Part shown: positions 1 to 5,644 of the stretch, piece by piece
How positions within the stretch are numbered: position 1 is the stretch's first letter
Layout: every line of letters begins with the position of its first letter
Source: Lachnospiraceae bacterium
Lineage (GTDB): Bacteria > Bacillota_A > Clostridia > Lachnospirales > Lachnospiraceae
NCBI GenBank assembly: GCA_017542725.1
Contig: JAFXWR010000107.1
Location: forward strand, 1-5,644
DNA: 5,644 nucleotides
Reading direction: 5' to 3'
Made by a program: the position numbers and the translations under genes
The notes under the pieces: generated by a model
The model's input: only the letters and a program-made list of their open reading frames with translations
What the model was told of the DNA's origin: nothing
Databases searched by the model: none

Positions 1-1017
1 CCTATAGAACTGCAAGAATTGGTATTAAGAGGAACAAATACTTCATATGATAGTTTGAAAACTCATTATAATTTTGATGAGATGTCATTTTCAAAATTAA
101 AATCAGTTTATAAACAAAATACTGGTAATTCTTTTGAAGATACTGATTTTGAATCATTTGGTATAGTGAATAGCAAAAGCGAACTTACAAATGCTGGAGT
201 ATTAATTGCAGATGAATGTCCACTTAGACATTCAAGAGTGTTTTGCACAAGATGGAATGGGTTAACTAAAGCATCAGGAGTAGTTGATGCTATTGATGAT
301 AATGAATATACAGGAAGTTTAATTATTTTACTTCAAGAGGCATACAATTTTGTATTAAGAAATTCTAAAAAGGCTTGGATGAAAGAAAATGATAAGAGAG
401 TAGAACTTCCTGACTATCCTGAAAGAGCAGTTATGGAAGGAATTGTTAATGCTCTTATACATAGAAGTTATACTGAGCTAGGTAGTGAAGTTCACATAGA
501 TATGTTTGATGATAGGCTTGAAATATATTCACCAGGTGGTATGGTTGGCGGTGTATCTATAAAAGATGTTGACATTTTAAATGTTCCATCCAAAAGAAGA
601 AATCCAATACTTGCTGACATATTTGGCAGGCTTAAATATATGGAGAGAAGAGGTAGTGGATTTAAGAAGATTATAAATGCATATGAAACACAGCAAAATT
701 ACAAAGAGAGTTTAAAACCTGTATTTAATTCATTTAATAATGACTTTATTTTGACATTGTTTAACTTAAATTACAGTGCCAATGTCCCTCAAGATGTCAC
801 CGATAATGTCACCGATGTCACCGATAATAGAGGTGATAATATCGATAAGTTTATTGTAAAATCAATTAAATTAAACCCTACCATTTCAACATCAAAAATT
901 GCTGAGACTTTAAATGTATCTAAGCGAACTATCTTGAGGCATATTGATGAACTTAAAAAGAAAAATATTCTTAGATATGTTGGTGAGCCTAAGAATGGAT
1001 ATTGGGAATTATTATAA
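1..1017 (+). CDS. ATP-binding transcriptional regulator, Schlafen/AlbA_2 - HATPase - winged-helix type (5' partial)
   Basis: The frame is open from base 1, so the gene starts outside the window; 338 residues are visible, and family members usually have about 450-500. The missing part should hold the AlbA_2 (Schlafen-like) DNA/nucleotide-binding domain. Numbering from the first visible codon: an N-box-like EGIVNALIHRSY at 146-157, a G1-like DRLEIYSPGG at 171-180 and a G2-like ERRGSG at 215-220 mark a GHKL/HATPase_c_4 fold. An acidic linker with repeated Asp-Val-Thr (265-276) leads to a C-terminal winged helix (about 281-338) whose recognition region reads SKRTILRHIDEL and which ends in the family-typical GYWEL. 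These features fit the COG2865 group of predicted regulators, a cytosolic family of mostly unproven targets. It is followed by a 118-base gap with an inverted repeat. A link to the genes downstream is not shown; the family call is firm, the function is inferred. Confidence 0.87.
   Translation, partial: PIELQELVLRGTNTSYDSLKTHYNFDEMSFSKLKSVYKQNTGNSFEDTDFESFGIVNSKSELTNAGVLIADECPLRHSRVFCTRWNGLTKASGVVDAIDDNEYTGSLIILLQEAYNFVLRNSKKAWMKENDKRVELPDYPERAVMEGIVNALIHRSYTELGSEVHIDMFDDRLEIYSPGGMVGGVSIKDVDILNVPSKRRNPILADIFGRLKYMERRGSGFKKIINAYETQQNYKESLKPVFNSFNNDFILTLFNLNYSANVPQDVTDNVTDVTDNRGDNIDKFIVKSIKLNPTISTSKIAETLNVSKRTILRHIDELKKKNILRYVGEPKNGYWELL
793..828 (+). repeat. In-frame short tandem repeat encoding an Asp-Val-Thr linker
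   Basis: A 15-base unit GATGTCACCGATAAT occurs at 793-807 and again at 814-828, separated by GTCACC. Put differently, GTCACCGAT occurs three times (796-804, 808-816, 817-825). It encodes DVTDNVTDVTDN between the ATPase domain and the winged helix of the regulator. All unit lengths are multiples of three, so gain or loss of units would change linker length without breaking the frame. The ACC and GTC codons contrast with the AT-rich codons around it. Confidence 0.9.
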
Positions 1018-1042
1018 TATACCAATAAAAATAAAGTAGATG

Positions 1043-1070
1043 ATCAATTTGCCGAGGTTGGCAAATTGAT
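1043..1070. repeat. Perfect 11-bp inverted repeat between regulator and esterase genes
   Basis: ATCAATTTGCC at 1043-1053 and GGCAAATTGAT at 1060-1070 are exact reverse complements around a 6-base loop (GAGGTT). It starts 26 bases after the stop of the regulator gene. No T-run follows on the + strand, so it is not a canonical intrinsic terminator. On the - strand the sequence past the stem is T-rich but not a clean T-tract. It could be an mRNA 3'-end stabilising hairpin, a weak or factor-dependent terminator, or an operator. The repeat itself is certain; its role is not. Confidence 0.8.
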
Positions 1071-1135
1071 AACACATGCAAGGGGCAGAAAAAAAAACTC
1101 ATGTTGGACGAACAATTAATTAAAGTGATTTTTTT

Positions 1136-1813
1136 ATGGAAACCAAAGAAAACATAACTGTCAATAAGAAACCCTGCTTTCTCTATGATACTGAAAACCC
1201 TACAAGCATCTTAATCCAAGCAATTGACGAACATGATTTAGAAGTTCTTGATAGTGAGATTTTGAAGATTAGAGAATTGTCAAAAGAGAAGTTTATACTT
1301 CTTGCATTTTTGGTTGATAATTGGAATGATGATTTATCGCCTTGGATTGCACCTACAGTATTTGGCAATGAAAAGTTTGGTGGGAAAGCACATAAAACAT
1401 TGGAATATGTTGAGAATGATTTGCTACCATATTTGAAAGAAAAATATGGAAGTGATAAGAAATTATATATCGGTGGTTACTCGTTGTCAGCATTATTTGC
1501 ACTTTGGGCTTGTTATAATACAGATATATTTGATGGAGTAGTAGCAGCATCGCCATCTATGTGGTTTCCTGGTTTTGTTAAATTTGCAAGAGATAATAAT
1601 ATCAAAGTAAATAAAATATATTTAAGCCTAGGTAATAAAGAAGAAAAAACTAAAAATAAAACTATGGCAACAGTGGGAGACAACATAAGAGAGTATCATG
1701 ATATGCTAAGTAAAGATTCAACAAAAGAGGTAATTTTAGAATGGAATGAAGGCAACCACTTCATAGATTCAGATATGCGGACGGCAAAAGGATTTGCTTG
1801 GATTATGAGTTAA
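1136..1813 (+). CDS. Alpha/beta-hydrolase-fold esterase (putative esterase family)
   Basis: This 225-residue cytosolic protein has no signal peptide or membrane segment. The nucleophile elbow is GGYSLSALFALW at 113-124, with Ser116 the likely nucleophile in G-Y-S-L-S. His208 in EGNHF, close to the C-terminus, fits the catalytic His. The segment GNKEEKTKN (after the SLS strand of the C-terminal half) is where such proteins usually carry the acid residue. The enzyme should hydrolyse carboxylic esters or a similar acyl substrate; the substrate cannot be read from the sequence. The ATG at 1136 is the first possible start because an in-frame TAA lies at 1121-1123. The ribosome binding site is poor: only AAGTGA followed by a T-run precedes the ATG, so translation may be weak. 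The next gene follows after 25 bases and is probably cotranscribed. Confidence 0.85.
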   Translation: METKENITVNKKPCFLYDTENPTSILIQAIDEHDLEVLDSEILKIRELSKEKFILLAFLVDNWNDDLSPWIAPTVFGNEKFGGKAHKTLEYVENDLLPYLKEKYGSDKKLYIGGYSLSALFALWACYNTDIFDGVVAASPSMWFPGFVKFARDNNIKVNKIYLSLGNKEEKTKNKTMATVGDNIREYHDMLSKDSTKEVILEWNEGNHFIDSDMRTAKGFAWIMS

Positions 1814-1838
1814 GCAATGGAGGCAAACGAATAAAATT

Positions 1839-2315
1839 ATGTTTAGAAAAATGAGAAGATTTAAACAAGAGTTAAGTCAAAATGAGTGCATAGAACTTTT
1901 GACTAATGAAAAAAGAGGAGTGTTATCAGTCATTGGTGATGATGGTTATCCTTATGGCATACCACTCAATCATTATTATGATAAAGAGAACAATTGTATT
2001 TATTTTCATGGGGCGAAGGAAGGTCACAAAGTTGATGCGATTACAGCTAACAACAAAGTATCATATTGTATAGTTGAAAAAGGAAAAAAGCGAGAAAATC
2101 ATTGGTCATATGATGTTAGAAGTGTGATAATATTTGGGAAAGCATCTTTTGTAACTGATTTAGAAGAATGCAAGAGAATAGCAAGTGCGATTTGGTGGAA
2201 ATTTGGCACTGATGAAAAAGAATTAGAAGAAGAACTTAAACATTCTTTGTCAAGGGTTTTATGTTTAAGGGTGGATATAGAGCATATGACAGGAAAAATT
2301 GTAAATGAGTCATAA
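1839..2315 (+). CDS. NimA-like flavin-binding protein (pyridoxamine 5'-phosphate oxidase superfamily)
   Basis: This 158-residue protein has the split-barrel FMN-binding fold of the Pyridox_ox_2/NimA group. It opens with the typical MFRKMRRFKQELS, then RGVLSVIGDDGYPYGIPLNH (26-45), with the strand-turn that shapes the flavin pocket, and IYFHGAKEGHKVDAI (54-68) with His57 and His63. Members bind FMN or another cofactor; some reduce 5-nitroimidazole drugs, but most have no proven substrate, so drug resistance should not be assumed. The ATG at 1839 is supported by the family-typical N-terminus. The only strong Shine-Dalgarno, GGAGG at 1819-1823, lies 15 bases upstream, longer than ideal, and no better in-frame ATG exists. 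It sits 25 bases after the esterase gene and is followed by an intrinsic terminator, so the two likely form a unit. Confidence 0.9.
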   Translation: MFRKMRRFKQELSQNECIELLTNEKRGVLSVIGDDGYPYGIPLNHYYDKENNCIYFHGAKEGHKVDAITANNKVSYCIVEKGKKRENHWSYDVRSVIIFGKASFVTDLEECKRIASAIWWKFGTDEKELEEELKHSLSRVLCLRVDIEHMTGKIVNES

Positions 2316-2397
2316 GAGATAAAAAAAGAAGGTTGGATGCCACTTTTTGGTGCGAAAATAGAAAATGGGATGAGATTAAAGAGAAAAAACTTTAATT

Positions 2398-2417
2398 GAG
2401 GGCGGAAGCCCTTTTTT
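2398..2417 (+). terminator. Short intrinsic terminator after the esterase/NimA-like unit
   Basis: AGGGC (2399-2403), a GGAA tetraloop (2404-2407) and GCCCT (2408-2412) form a compact GC-rich stem, which a G-T pair can extend, followed directly by a run of T to 2417. An A-run at 2384-2389 lies upstream. It is 83 bases past the stop of the NimA-like gene and separates this unit from the ygeX operon. Confidence 0.85.
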
Positions 2418-2452
2418 GTTGATTTTTAGGGCAAATTCCAATAATAATTCAA

Positions 2453-2481
2453 TTGTATTAACACTAAAAATACTATATAAT
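2453..2481 (+). promoter_or_regulatory. Candidate sigma-A promoter of the ygeX-ygeY-ygeW operon
   Basis: A perfect -10 box TATAAT at 2476-2481 is 17 bases downstream of TTGTAT (2453-2458), a -35 that keeps the TTG core. Transcription would start near 2488 and give a leader of about 130 bases. The position, after a terminator and before the first gene of the operon, fits. In such AT-rich DNA a TATAAT alone is weak evidence, so the spacing and context carry the call. Confidence 0.5.
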
Positions 2482-2496
2482 AATATAGTAATACAA
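2453..2496. repeat. Overlapping inverted repeats on the candidate promoter
   Basis: TACTATAT (2471-2478) and ATATAGTA (2483-2490) are perfect reverse complements around AATA and cover the -10 box. An outer pair, TTGTATTA (2453-2460) and TAATACAA (2489-2496), is also perfect, covers the -35 box and shares two bases with the inner right arm. Such symmetry over both promoter boxes would suit an operator for a dimeric regulator, though AT-rich DNA makes chance matches more likely. Confidence 0.6.
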
Positions 2497-2559
2497 CAAG
2501 TCATTTTTTTGCGTGGGCGGATATTGTCCGACATAACAAGATATGATTGTTTAGTGTTA
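2459..2559. repeat. Distant 10-bp inverted repeat flanking the operon leader
   Basis: TAACACTAAA at 2459-2468 is the exact reverse complement of TTTAGTGTTA at 2550-2559, with 81 bases between. The left arm lies within the promoter spacer and so upstream of the predicted transcript start; the right arm lies in the leader. A pair of regulator sites is therefore more likely than an RNA stem, unless transcription starts further upstream. Confidence 0.6.
2511..2531 (+). promoter_or_regulatory. Small GC-rich hairpin in the ygeX leader
   Basis: CGGA (2518-2521) and TCCG (2527-2530) can pair around TATTG. This is the only GC-rich patch of the otherwise AT-rich leader. It begins with CGTGGGCG, similar to the CGTAGGGGCG start of the repeats found after ygeX and ygeY. 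A short four-pair stem alone is weak evidence of function. The rest of the leader (2532-2609) shows no recognised riboswitch or T-box. Confidence 0.3.
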
Positions 2560-2609
2560 TTTTGAAAAGTTTAATAAATTGTTAAAGTTTTTGAAACAAA
2601 TAAAATAAT

Positions 2610-2614
2610 AGGAG
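2610..2614 (+). promoter_or_regulatory. Ribosome binding site that sets the ygeX start
   Basis: AGGAG lies five bases before the ATG at 2620. An in-frame GTG at 2614 overlaps this site itself and so cannot be the start served by it; the ATG at 2620 is preferred. Confidence 0.8.
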
Positions 2615-2619
2615 TGAGT

Positions 2620-3822
2620 ATGGAAAGTACAGATTTTAAATGGAAGATGAACACTATGCCAAAGTCTGATGACAAGAATCTTCCTATAATGGATGTGAAA
2701 GAAGTTGAAAGAGCAAAAACATTTCACAGAAGTTTTCCTCAGTATACTGAGACACCATTAGTTGATTTAAAGGAGATGGCAAAGTATCTTGGACTTAGCA
2801 AGGTATGTGTAAAAGATGAGTCTTATAGGTTCGGGCTCAATGCATTTAAAGTTCTCGGTGGTTCCTATGCTATCGGTCGTCATATAGCAGACGAACTTGG
2901 AAGAGACATTGAATCAATTGATTACAATTATCTTACAAGTGACCAACTTAAAAAGGATTTGGGAAATGTTGTTACTTTCTTTTCTGCAACTGATGGGAAT
3001 CATGGTCGCGGAGTTGCTTGGGCAGCAAATAAGCTTGGACAGAAATGTGTAATATATATGCCAAAGGGTTCTACACAACTTAGACTTAAAGCAATTCAAT
3101 CAGAGAATGCAACTGCCACTATAGAAGAGTTTAACTATGATGAATGTGTAAGAAAGGCAGCGGCTGAGTCTGCAAAGATTCCACATTCAGTTGTCATTCA
3201 AGATACAGCTTGGGAAGGCTATGAAAAAATTCCATCTTGGATCATGCAAGGCTATGGAACTATGGCATCAGAAGCAGGAGACCAATTTGATGAAAGACCA
3301 ACTCATGTATTTGTACAAGCTGGTGTGGGCTCACTTGCAGGTGGAGTTGTGGGATATTTTACAAATAAGTATAAAGATAACCCACCAATATTTGTAGTGG
3401 TAGAAACATCTGTTGCAGATTGTTTATATAAAGGTGCAGTAAAAAATACTGGTGAGACAGCAATAGTTGGTGGTGATATGGATAGTATCATGGCAGGACT
3501 TTGCTGCGGTGAGCCAAATATTACAAGTTGGGACCTACTTAGAAATCATGCAAATTGTTTCATTTCTGCAGAAGATAATGTTACTCGTCTTGGAATGAGA
3601 ATGCTTGCAGCTCCTATAAAAGGCGACCACCCTATCACATCTGGTGAGTCAGGCGCTGTGCCATTTGGTGCACTTGTTTCTATCATGATGGATAGTAAGT
3701 ATGCAGACTTAAAGAAAGAATTAAAACTTGATGCAAATTCAAAAGTACTTCTATTCTCAACAGAAGGCAACACTGACCCAGAGCGTTATGAAAATATCGT
3801 ATGGGGCGGAAAAGATCGTTAA
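2620..3822 (+). CDS. ygeX: Diaminopropionate ammonia-lyase (PLP-dependent)
   Basis: This enzyme (400 residues, usual length for the family) converts 2,3-diaminopropionate to pyruvate and two ammonia, using pyridoxal phosphate in the cytosol. It is a fold-type II enzyme like threonine dehydratase. From the ATG: RFGLNAFKVLGG at 70-81 holds the Schiff-base Lys77, the same number as in the E. coli enzyme; ATDGNHGRGVAWAA holds Asp125 and QDTAWEGY holds Asp195, matching the two Asp residues (120 and 189) known to act in catalysis in E. coli. AGVGSLAGG is the phosphate-binding glycine loop, and CGEPN and SGESGAVPFG are also conserved. It is the first gene of an operon with ygeY 58 bases on. A 30-base repeat begins at its stop codon. 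In this context its substrate is expected to come from purine or ureido-compound breakdown. The identity is strong. Confidence 0.97.
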   Translation: MESTDFKWKMNTMPKSDDKNLPIMDVKEVERAKTFHRSFPQYTETPLVDLKEMAKYLGLSKVCVKDESYRFGLNAFKVLGGSYAIGRHIADELGRDIESIDYNYLTSDQLKKDLGNVVTFFSATDGNHGRGVAWAANKLGQKCVIYMPKGSTQLRLKAIQSENATATIEEFNYDECVRKAAAESAKIPHSVVIQDTAWEGYEKIPSWIMQGYGTMASEAGDQFDERPTHVFVQAGVGSLAGGVVGYFTNKYKDNPPIFVVVETSVADCLYKGAVKNTGETAIVGGDMDSIMAGLCCGEPNITSWDLLRNHANCFISAEDNVTRLGMRMLAAPIKGDHPITSGESGAVPFGALVSIMMDSKYADLKKELKLDANSKVLLFSTEGNTDPERYENIVWGGKDR

Positions 3823-3851
3823 TCGTAGGGGTGAGTTTCACAAGCCCAATA
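3821..3851 (+). repeat. Intercistronic repeat, copy 1 (ygeX-ygeY gap)
   Basis: The repeat starts on the last two bases of the ygeX stop codon. Its first 21 bases (AATCGTAGGGG, T, GAGTTTCAC) match copy 2 at 5218-5238 with one difference (T against C), and both continue into a C-run then AATA. GTGA (3831-3834) and TCAC (3838-3841) pair around GTT, and GGG (3828-3830) can pair with CCC (3845-3847) across an AAG bulge. No T-tract follows, so it is not a terminator. Confidence 0.85.
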
Positions 3852-3867
3852 TATAAAAAATAATTTT

Positions 3868-3872
3868 GGAGG
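3868..3872 (+). promoter_or_regulatory. Ribosome binding site that sets the ygeY start
   Basis: GGAGG lies eight bases before the ATG at 3881. An in-frame TTG at 3866 overlaps it and would use up the site as coding sequence, so the ATG is the likely start. Confidence 0.85.
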
Positions 3873-3880
3873 GAATAAAT

Positions 3881-5218
3881 ATGGCAAAGTTAAGTAGTGA
3901 GCAATTAGCTCAAATCAAAGAAAAAGCAGAAGGCTACAAAAAGGATATGGTTGCTTTCTTAAGAAACATTGTAAAGTATCCTGGAGAGTCTTGCGGTGAG
4001 AAAGAACACATAAGAGTTATAAAAGAAGAAATGGAAAAAGTTGGCTTTGATGAAGTAGTAGTTGACAAGATGGGTAATGTCTATGGCTTCATGGGAAAAG
4101 GCAACAGAATTTTCGCTTTCGATGCTCACATTGATACTGTTGGTATTGGAAATAGAGACAACTGGAAGTTTGATCCATATGAGGGATTTGAAGATGATAA
4201 TCAAGTAGGTGGTCGTGGTGTTTCTGACCAACTTGGTGGAATTGTATCATCTGTCTATGGTGCAAAGATAATGAAAGAAATGAATTTGATTCCTGCTGAT
4301 GTAAAAATAATGGTAGTAGGAACTGTTCAAGAGGAAGACTGTGATGGACTTTGCTGGCAATATATTATAAAAGAAGATAAGATTGTTCCAGAGTTCGTAG
4401 TATCAACTGAGCCAACTGATGGCGGTATTTATAGAGGACATCGTGGTCGTATGGAAATCAGAGTTGATGTTAAAGGTGTTTCTTGCCACGGATCAGCACC
4501 AGAAAGAGGAGACAATGCTATCTATAAGATGGCTGACATATTAGAAGAAGTTCGTGCCTTAAATGAAAATGATGCAAATGGAGAAATTAAAGGTCTTGTA
4601 AAAATGCTTGACCCTAAGTTTAATAAAGATGCTGAAGCAGCAAACTTCCTTGGCAAAGGAACTATAACTGTATCTCAAATTGGTTACACATCACCAAGCC
4701 GCTGTGCAGTAGCTGATGGATGTTGGGTATCACTTGATAGAAGAATGACAGCAGGTGAGACATTTGAGTCATGCTTACAAGAAATAAGAGATTTACCTGC
4801 ATGTAAGAAGTATGCAAAAGATGTAGTAGTGTCTATGTATAATTATGATTCACCATCTTATACAGGTCTTGTATATCCAATCGAATGTTATTTCCCAACT
4901 TGGTGGTTAGATCCAAAGCATCCACTTTGTGAGTCAATGGTTGAGACATACAAGAGTCTCTTTGGCACTGATAAGAGAATCGGAACTAAAGACACTATAG
5001 AGATGAGAGAGAAGAGACCACTTCTTGACAAGTGGACATTCTCTACAAATGGTGTAACTATCATGGGAAGAAATAAAGTTGACTGCATCGGCTTTGGCCC
5101 AGGAGCAGAAGCACAGGCTCACGCACCAAATGAAATTACTTGGAAACAAGATTTAGTAACTTGTGCAGCTATGTATGCAGCACTTCCAACAACACACGCT
5201 GAGAACGCAAAAAAATAA
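3881..5218 (+). CDS. ygeY: YgeY family selenium metabolism-linked hydrolase (M20 peptidase-like)
   Basis: This 445-residue zinc-dependent amidohydrolase has the M20/ArgE/DapE fold. Likely metal and catalytic residues: His83 and Asp85 in DAHIDTVG, Asp116 in [10 protein letters not shown], Glu151 (base) and Glu152 in VQEEDCDG, Glu177 in STEPTD, and His414 in AQAHAPNE. His203 in [13 protein letters not shown] lies in the dimerisation domain. The strings [15 protein letters not shown] and DKWTFSTNG are hallmarks of the YgeY group. Its real substrate is unproven in most species; the cluster context suggests hydrolysis of a ureido or carbamoyl derivative in purine breakdown, by inference. Compared with the E. 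coli protein as I recall it (about 403 residues), there are extra segments near 228-254 and 364-380. It lies between ygeX and ygeW with its own strong ribosome binding site, and a repeat begins at its stop codon. No in-frame TGA suggests selenocysteine. Confidence 0.96.
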   Translation: MAKLSSEQLAQIKEKAEGYKKDMVAFLRNIVKYPGESCGEKEHIRVIKEEMEKVGFDEVVVDKMGNVYGFMGKGNRIFAFDAHIDTVGIGNRDNWKFDPYEGFEDDNQVGGRGVSDQLGGIVSSVYGAKIMKEMNLIPADVKIMVVGTVQEEDCDGLCWQYIIKEDKIVPEFVVSTEPTDGGIYRGHRGRMEIRVDVKGVSCHGSAPERGDNAIYKMADILEEVRALNENDANGEIKGLVKMLDPKFNKDAEAANFLGKGTITVSQIGYTSPSRCAVADGCWVSLDRRMTAGETFESCLQEIRDLPACKKYAKDVVVSMYNYDSPSYTGLVYPIECYFPTWWLDPKHPLCESMVETYKSLFGTDKRIGTKDTIEMREKRPLLDKWTFSTNGVTIMGRNKVDCIGFGPGAEAQAHAPNEITWKQDLVTCAAMYAALPTTHAENAKK

Positions 5219-5249
5219 ATCGTAGGGGCGAGTTTCACGATCCCCAATA
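5218..5249 (+). repeat. Intercistronic repeat, copy 2 (ygeY-ygeW gap)
   Basis: This copy begins on the last base of the ygeY stop codon and reads AATCGTAGGGG, C, GAGTTTCAC, then GATCCCC and AATA. GGGG (5225-5228) can pair with CCCC (5242-5245), and ATCG (5219-5222) is complementary to CGAT (5238-5241). The C in place of T removes one pair from the inner stem seen in copy 1, while the outer G/C pairing is longer. It ends seven bases before the AAGGAG of ygeW. Confidence 0.85.
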
Positions 5250-5255
5250 AAATTA

Positions 5256-5261
5256 AAGGAG
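5256..5261 (+). promoter_or_regulatory. Ribosome binding site of ygeW
   Basis: AAGGAG lies nine bases before the ATG at 5271. It supports this start together with the family-like N-terminus that follows. Confidence 0.8.
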
Positions 5262-5270
5262 AATAAAATT

Positions 5271-5644
5271 ATGGATTTCAACAAAGCTATCGAAGCATTA
5301 AGCAAATTAAATTTTAAAAATATGTATGAGGGAGATTTCTTCCTCACTTGGGATAAGACAGACGATGAGATTAAAGCAGTATGGGAAGTTGCAGATGCAC
5401 TCCGTGCTTTAAGAGAGAGAAACATCTCTACTAAGGTATTTGATTCAGGACTTGGCATTTCACTTTTTAGAGATAATTCTACAAGAACAAGATTTTCATT
5501 TGCATCAGCTTGTAATCTTTTAGGACTTGAGGTTCAAGACCTTGACGAAGGAAAATCACAAATAGCTCACGGTGAGACAGTAAGAGAAACTGCAAATATG
5601 ATTTCATTTATGGCAGATGTTATCGGTATAAGAGATGATATGTA
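5271..5644 (+). CDS. ygeW: Knotted carbamoyltransferase YgeW (3' partial)
   Basis: The first 124 codons are present before the window ends; the full protein is about 390-400 residues in E. coli. The N-terminal carbamoyl-phosphate domain is visible: GDFFLTWDKT, then ISTKVFDSGLGISLFRDN followed by STRTRFSFASA, the carbamoyl-phosphate motif of aspartate and ornithine transcarbamoylases, and DLDEGKSQIAHGETVRETAN, a stretch diagnostic of YgeW. The family has the trefoil-knot transcarbamoylase fold, and its natural substrate is not established. In this cluster it may act in the direction that releases carbamoyl phosphate from a ureido intermediate, allowing ATP formation by a carbamate kinase that often lies nearby; this is inference. 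It follows ygeY after 52 bases and is clearly in the same operon. The amino-acid-binding domain lies outside the window. Confidence 0.96.
   Translation, partial: MDFNKAIEALSKLNFKNMYEGDFFLTWDKTDDEIKAVWEVADALRALRERNISTKVFDSGLGISLFRDNSTRTRFSFASACNLLGLEVQDLDEGKSQIAHGETVRETANMISFMADVIGIRDDM

Noticed and set aside
1839..2315. Calling the NimA-like protein a nitroimidazole resistance determinant
   Set aside because: The fold and motifs fit the broad superfamily, but the sequence does not show drug-reducing activity, and most such genes are not linked to resistance.
2337..2399. A 20-codon reading frame (begins MPLFGAK) with AGAAGG a few bases upstream, ending at the terminator stem
   Set aside because: It is very short, has no recognisable features, and such frames arise easily by chance in an AT-rich region; no support beyond the open frame.
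2579..2606. A second promoter-like pair, TTGTTA and TAAAAT with a 16-base spacer, just before ygeX
   Set aside because: The transcript would start at the ribosome binding site and leave essentially no leader, although the gene clearly has a Shine-Dalgarno site; likely an AT-richness artefact.
3796..3810. ATCGTATGGGGCGGA near the end of ygeX resembles the start of the intercistronic repeat with one extra T
   Set aside because: It encodes I-V-W-G-G, part of the C-terminus conserved in the enzyme family, so protein constraint explains it well enough.
3959..4231. Antisense open frame of about 90 codons opposite ygeY, and similar antisense frames elsewhere
   Set aside because: They lie opposite strongly supported genes, show no family features and have no ribosome binding sites of note; they are shadows of the real coding frames.

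Overview
The window is AT-rich, all genes lie on the + strand, and the codon usage (AGA, ATA, TTA, AAA) together with A/G-rich Shine-Dalgarno sites points to a low-GC Bacillota, most likely an anaerobic Clostridia-type organism. The species cannot be named from this sequence. There are six protein-coding genes; the first is cut at its 5' end by the window and the last at its 3' end. No tRNA, rRNA, CRISPR array or insertion sequence was seen.

Left part (1-2420): the C-terminal two thirds of a Schlafen/AlbA-type ATP-binding transcriptional regulator (GHKL-like ATPase plus a C-terminal winged helix) is followed by a 118-base gap with a perfect 11-bp inverted repeat. A two-gene unit comes next: a small alpha/beta-hydrolase esterase and, 25 bases further on, a NimA-like flavin-binding protein of the pyridoxamine-5'-phosphate-oxidase superfamily. 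A short intrinsic terminator at about 2398-2417 ends this unit.

Middle (2418-2619): an AT-rich intergenic region holds a plausible sigma-A promoter (TTGTAT, 17 bases, TATAAT), several nested or overlapping inverted repeats, a roughly 130-base leader and a good ribosome binding site. It looks like the control region of the next operon.

Right part (2620-5644): ygeX (2,3-diaminopropionate ammonia-lyase), ygeY (M20-family hydrolase linked to selenium metabolism) and the start of ygeW (a knotted carbamoyltransferase of unknown substrate) lie in that order with gaps of 58 and 52 bases. This trio belongs to the cluster associated with selenium-dependent molybdenum hydroxylases and with anaerobic purine/urate breakdown. 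The expected scheme, by inference, is that ring opening gives ureido derivatives of 2,3-diaminopropionate; YgeY and YgeW would remove the carbamoyl groups (YgeW possibly yielding carbamoyl phosphate for ATP formation), and YgeX converts 2,3-diaminopropionate to pyruvate and ammonia.

The most unusual element is a near-identical repeat of about 30 bases placed directly at the stop codons of both ygeX and ygeY, inside the operon and just upstream of the next gene's ribosome binding site. A degenerate relative may lie in the ygeX leader. I found no convincing evidence of a wholly new multi-gene system.
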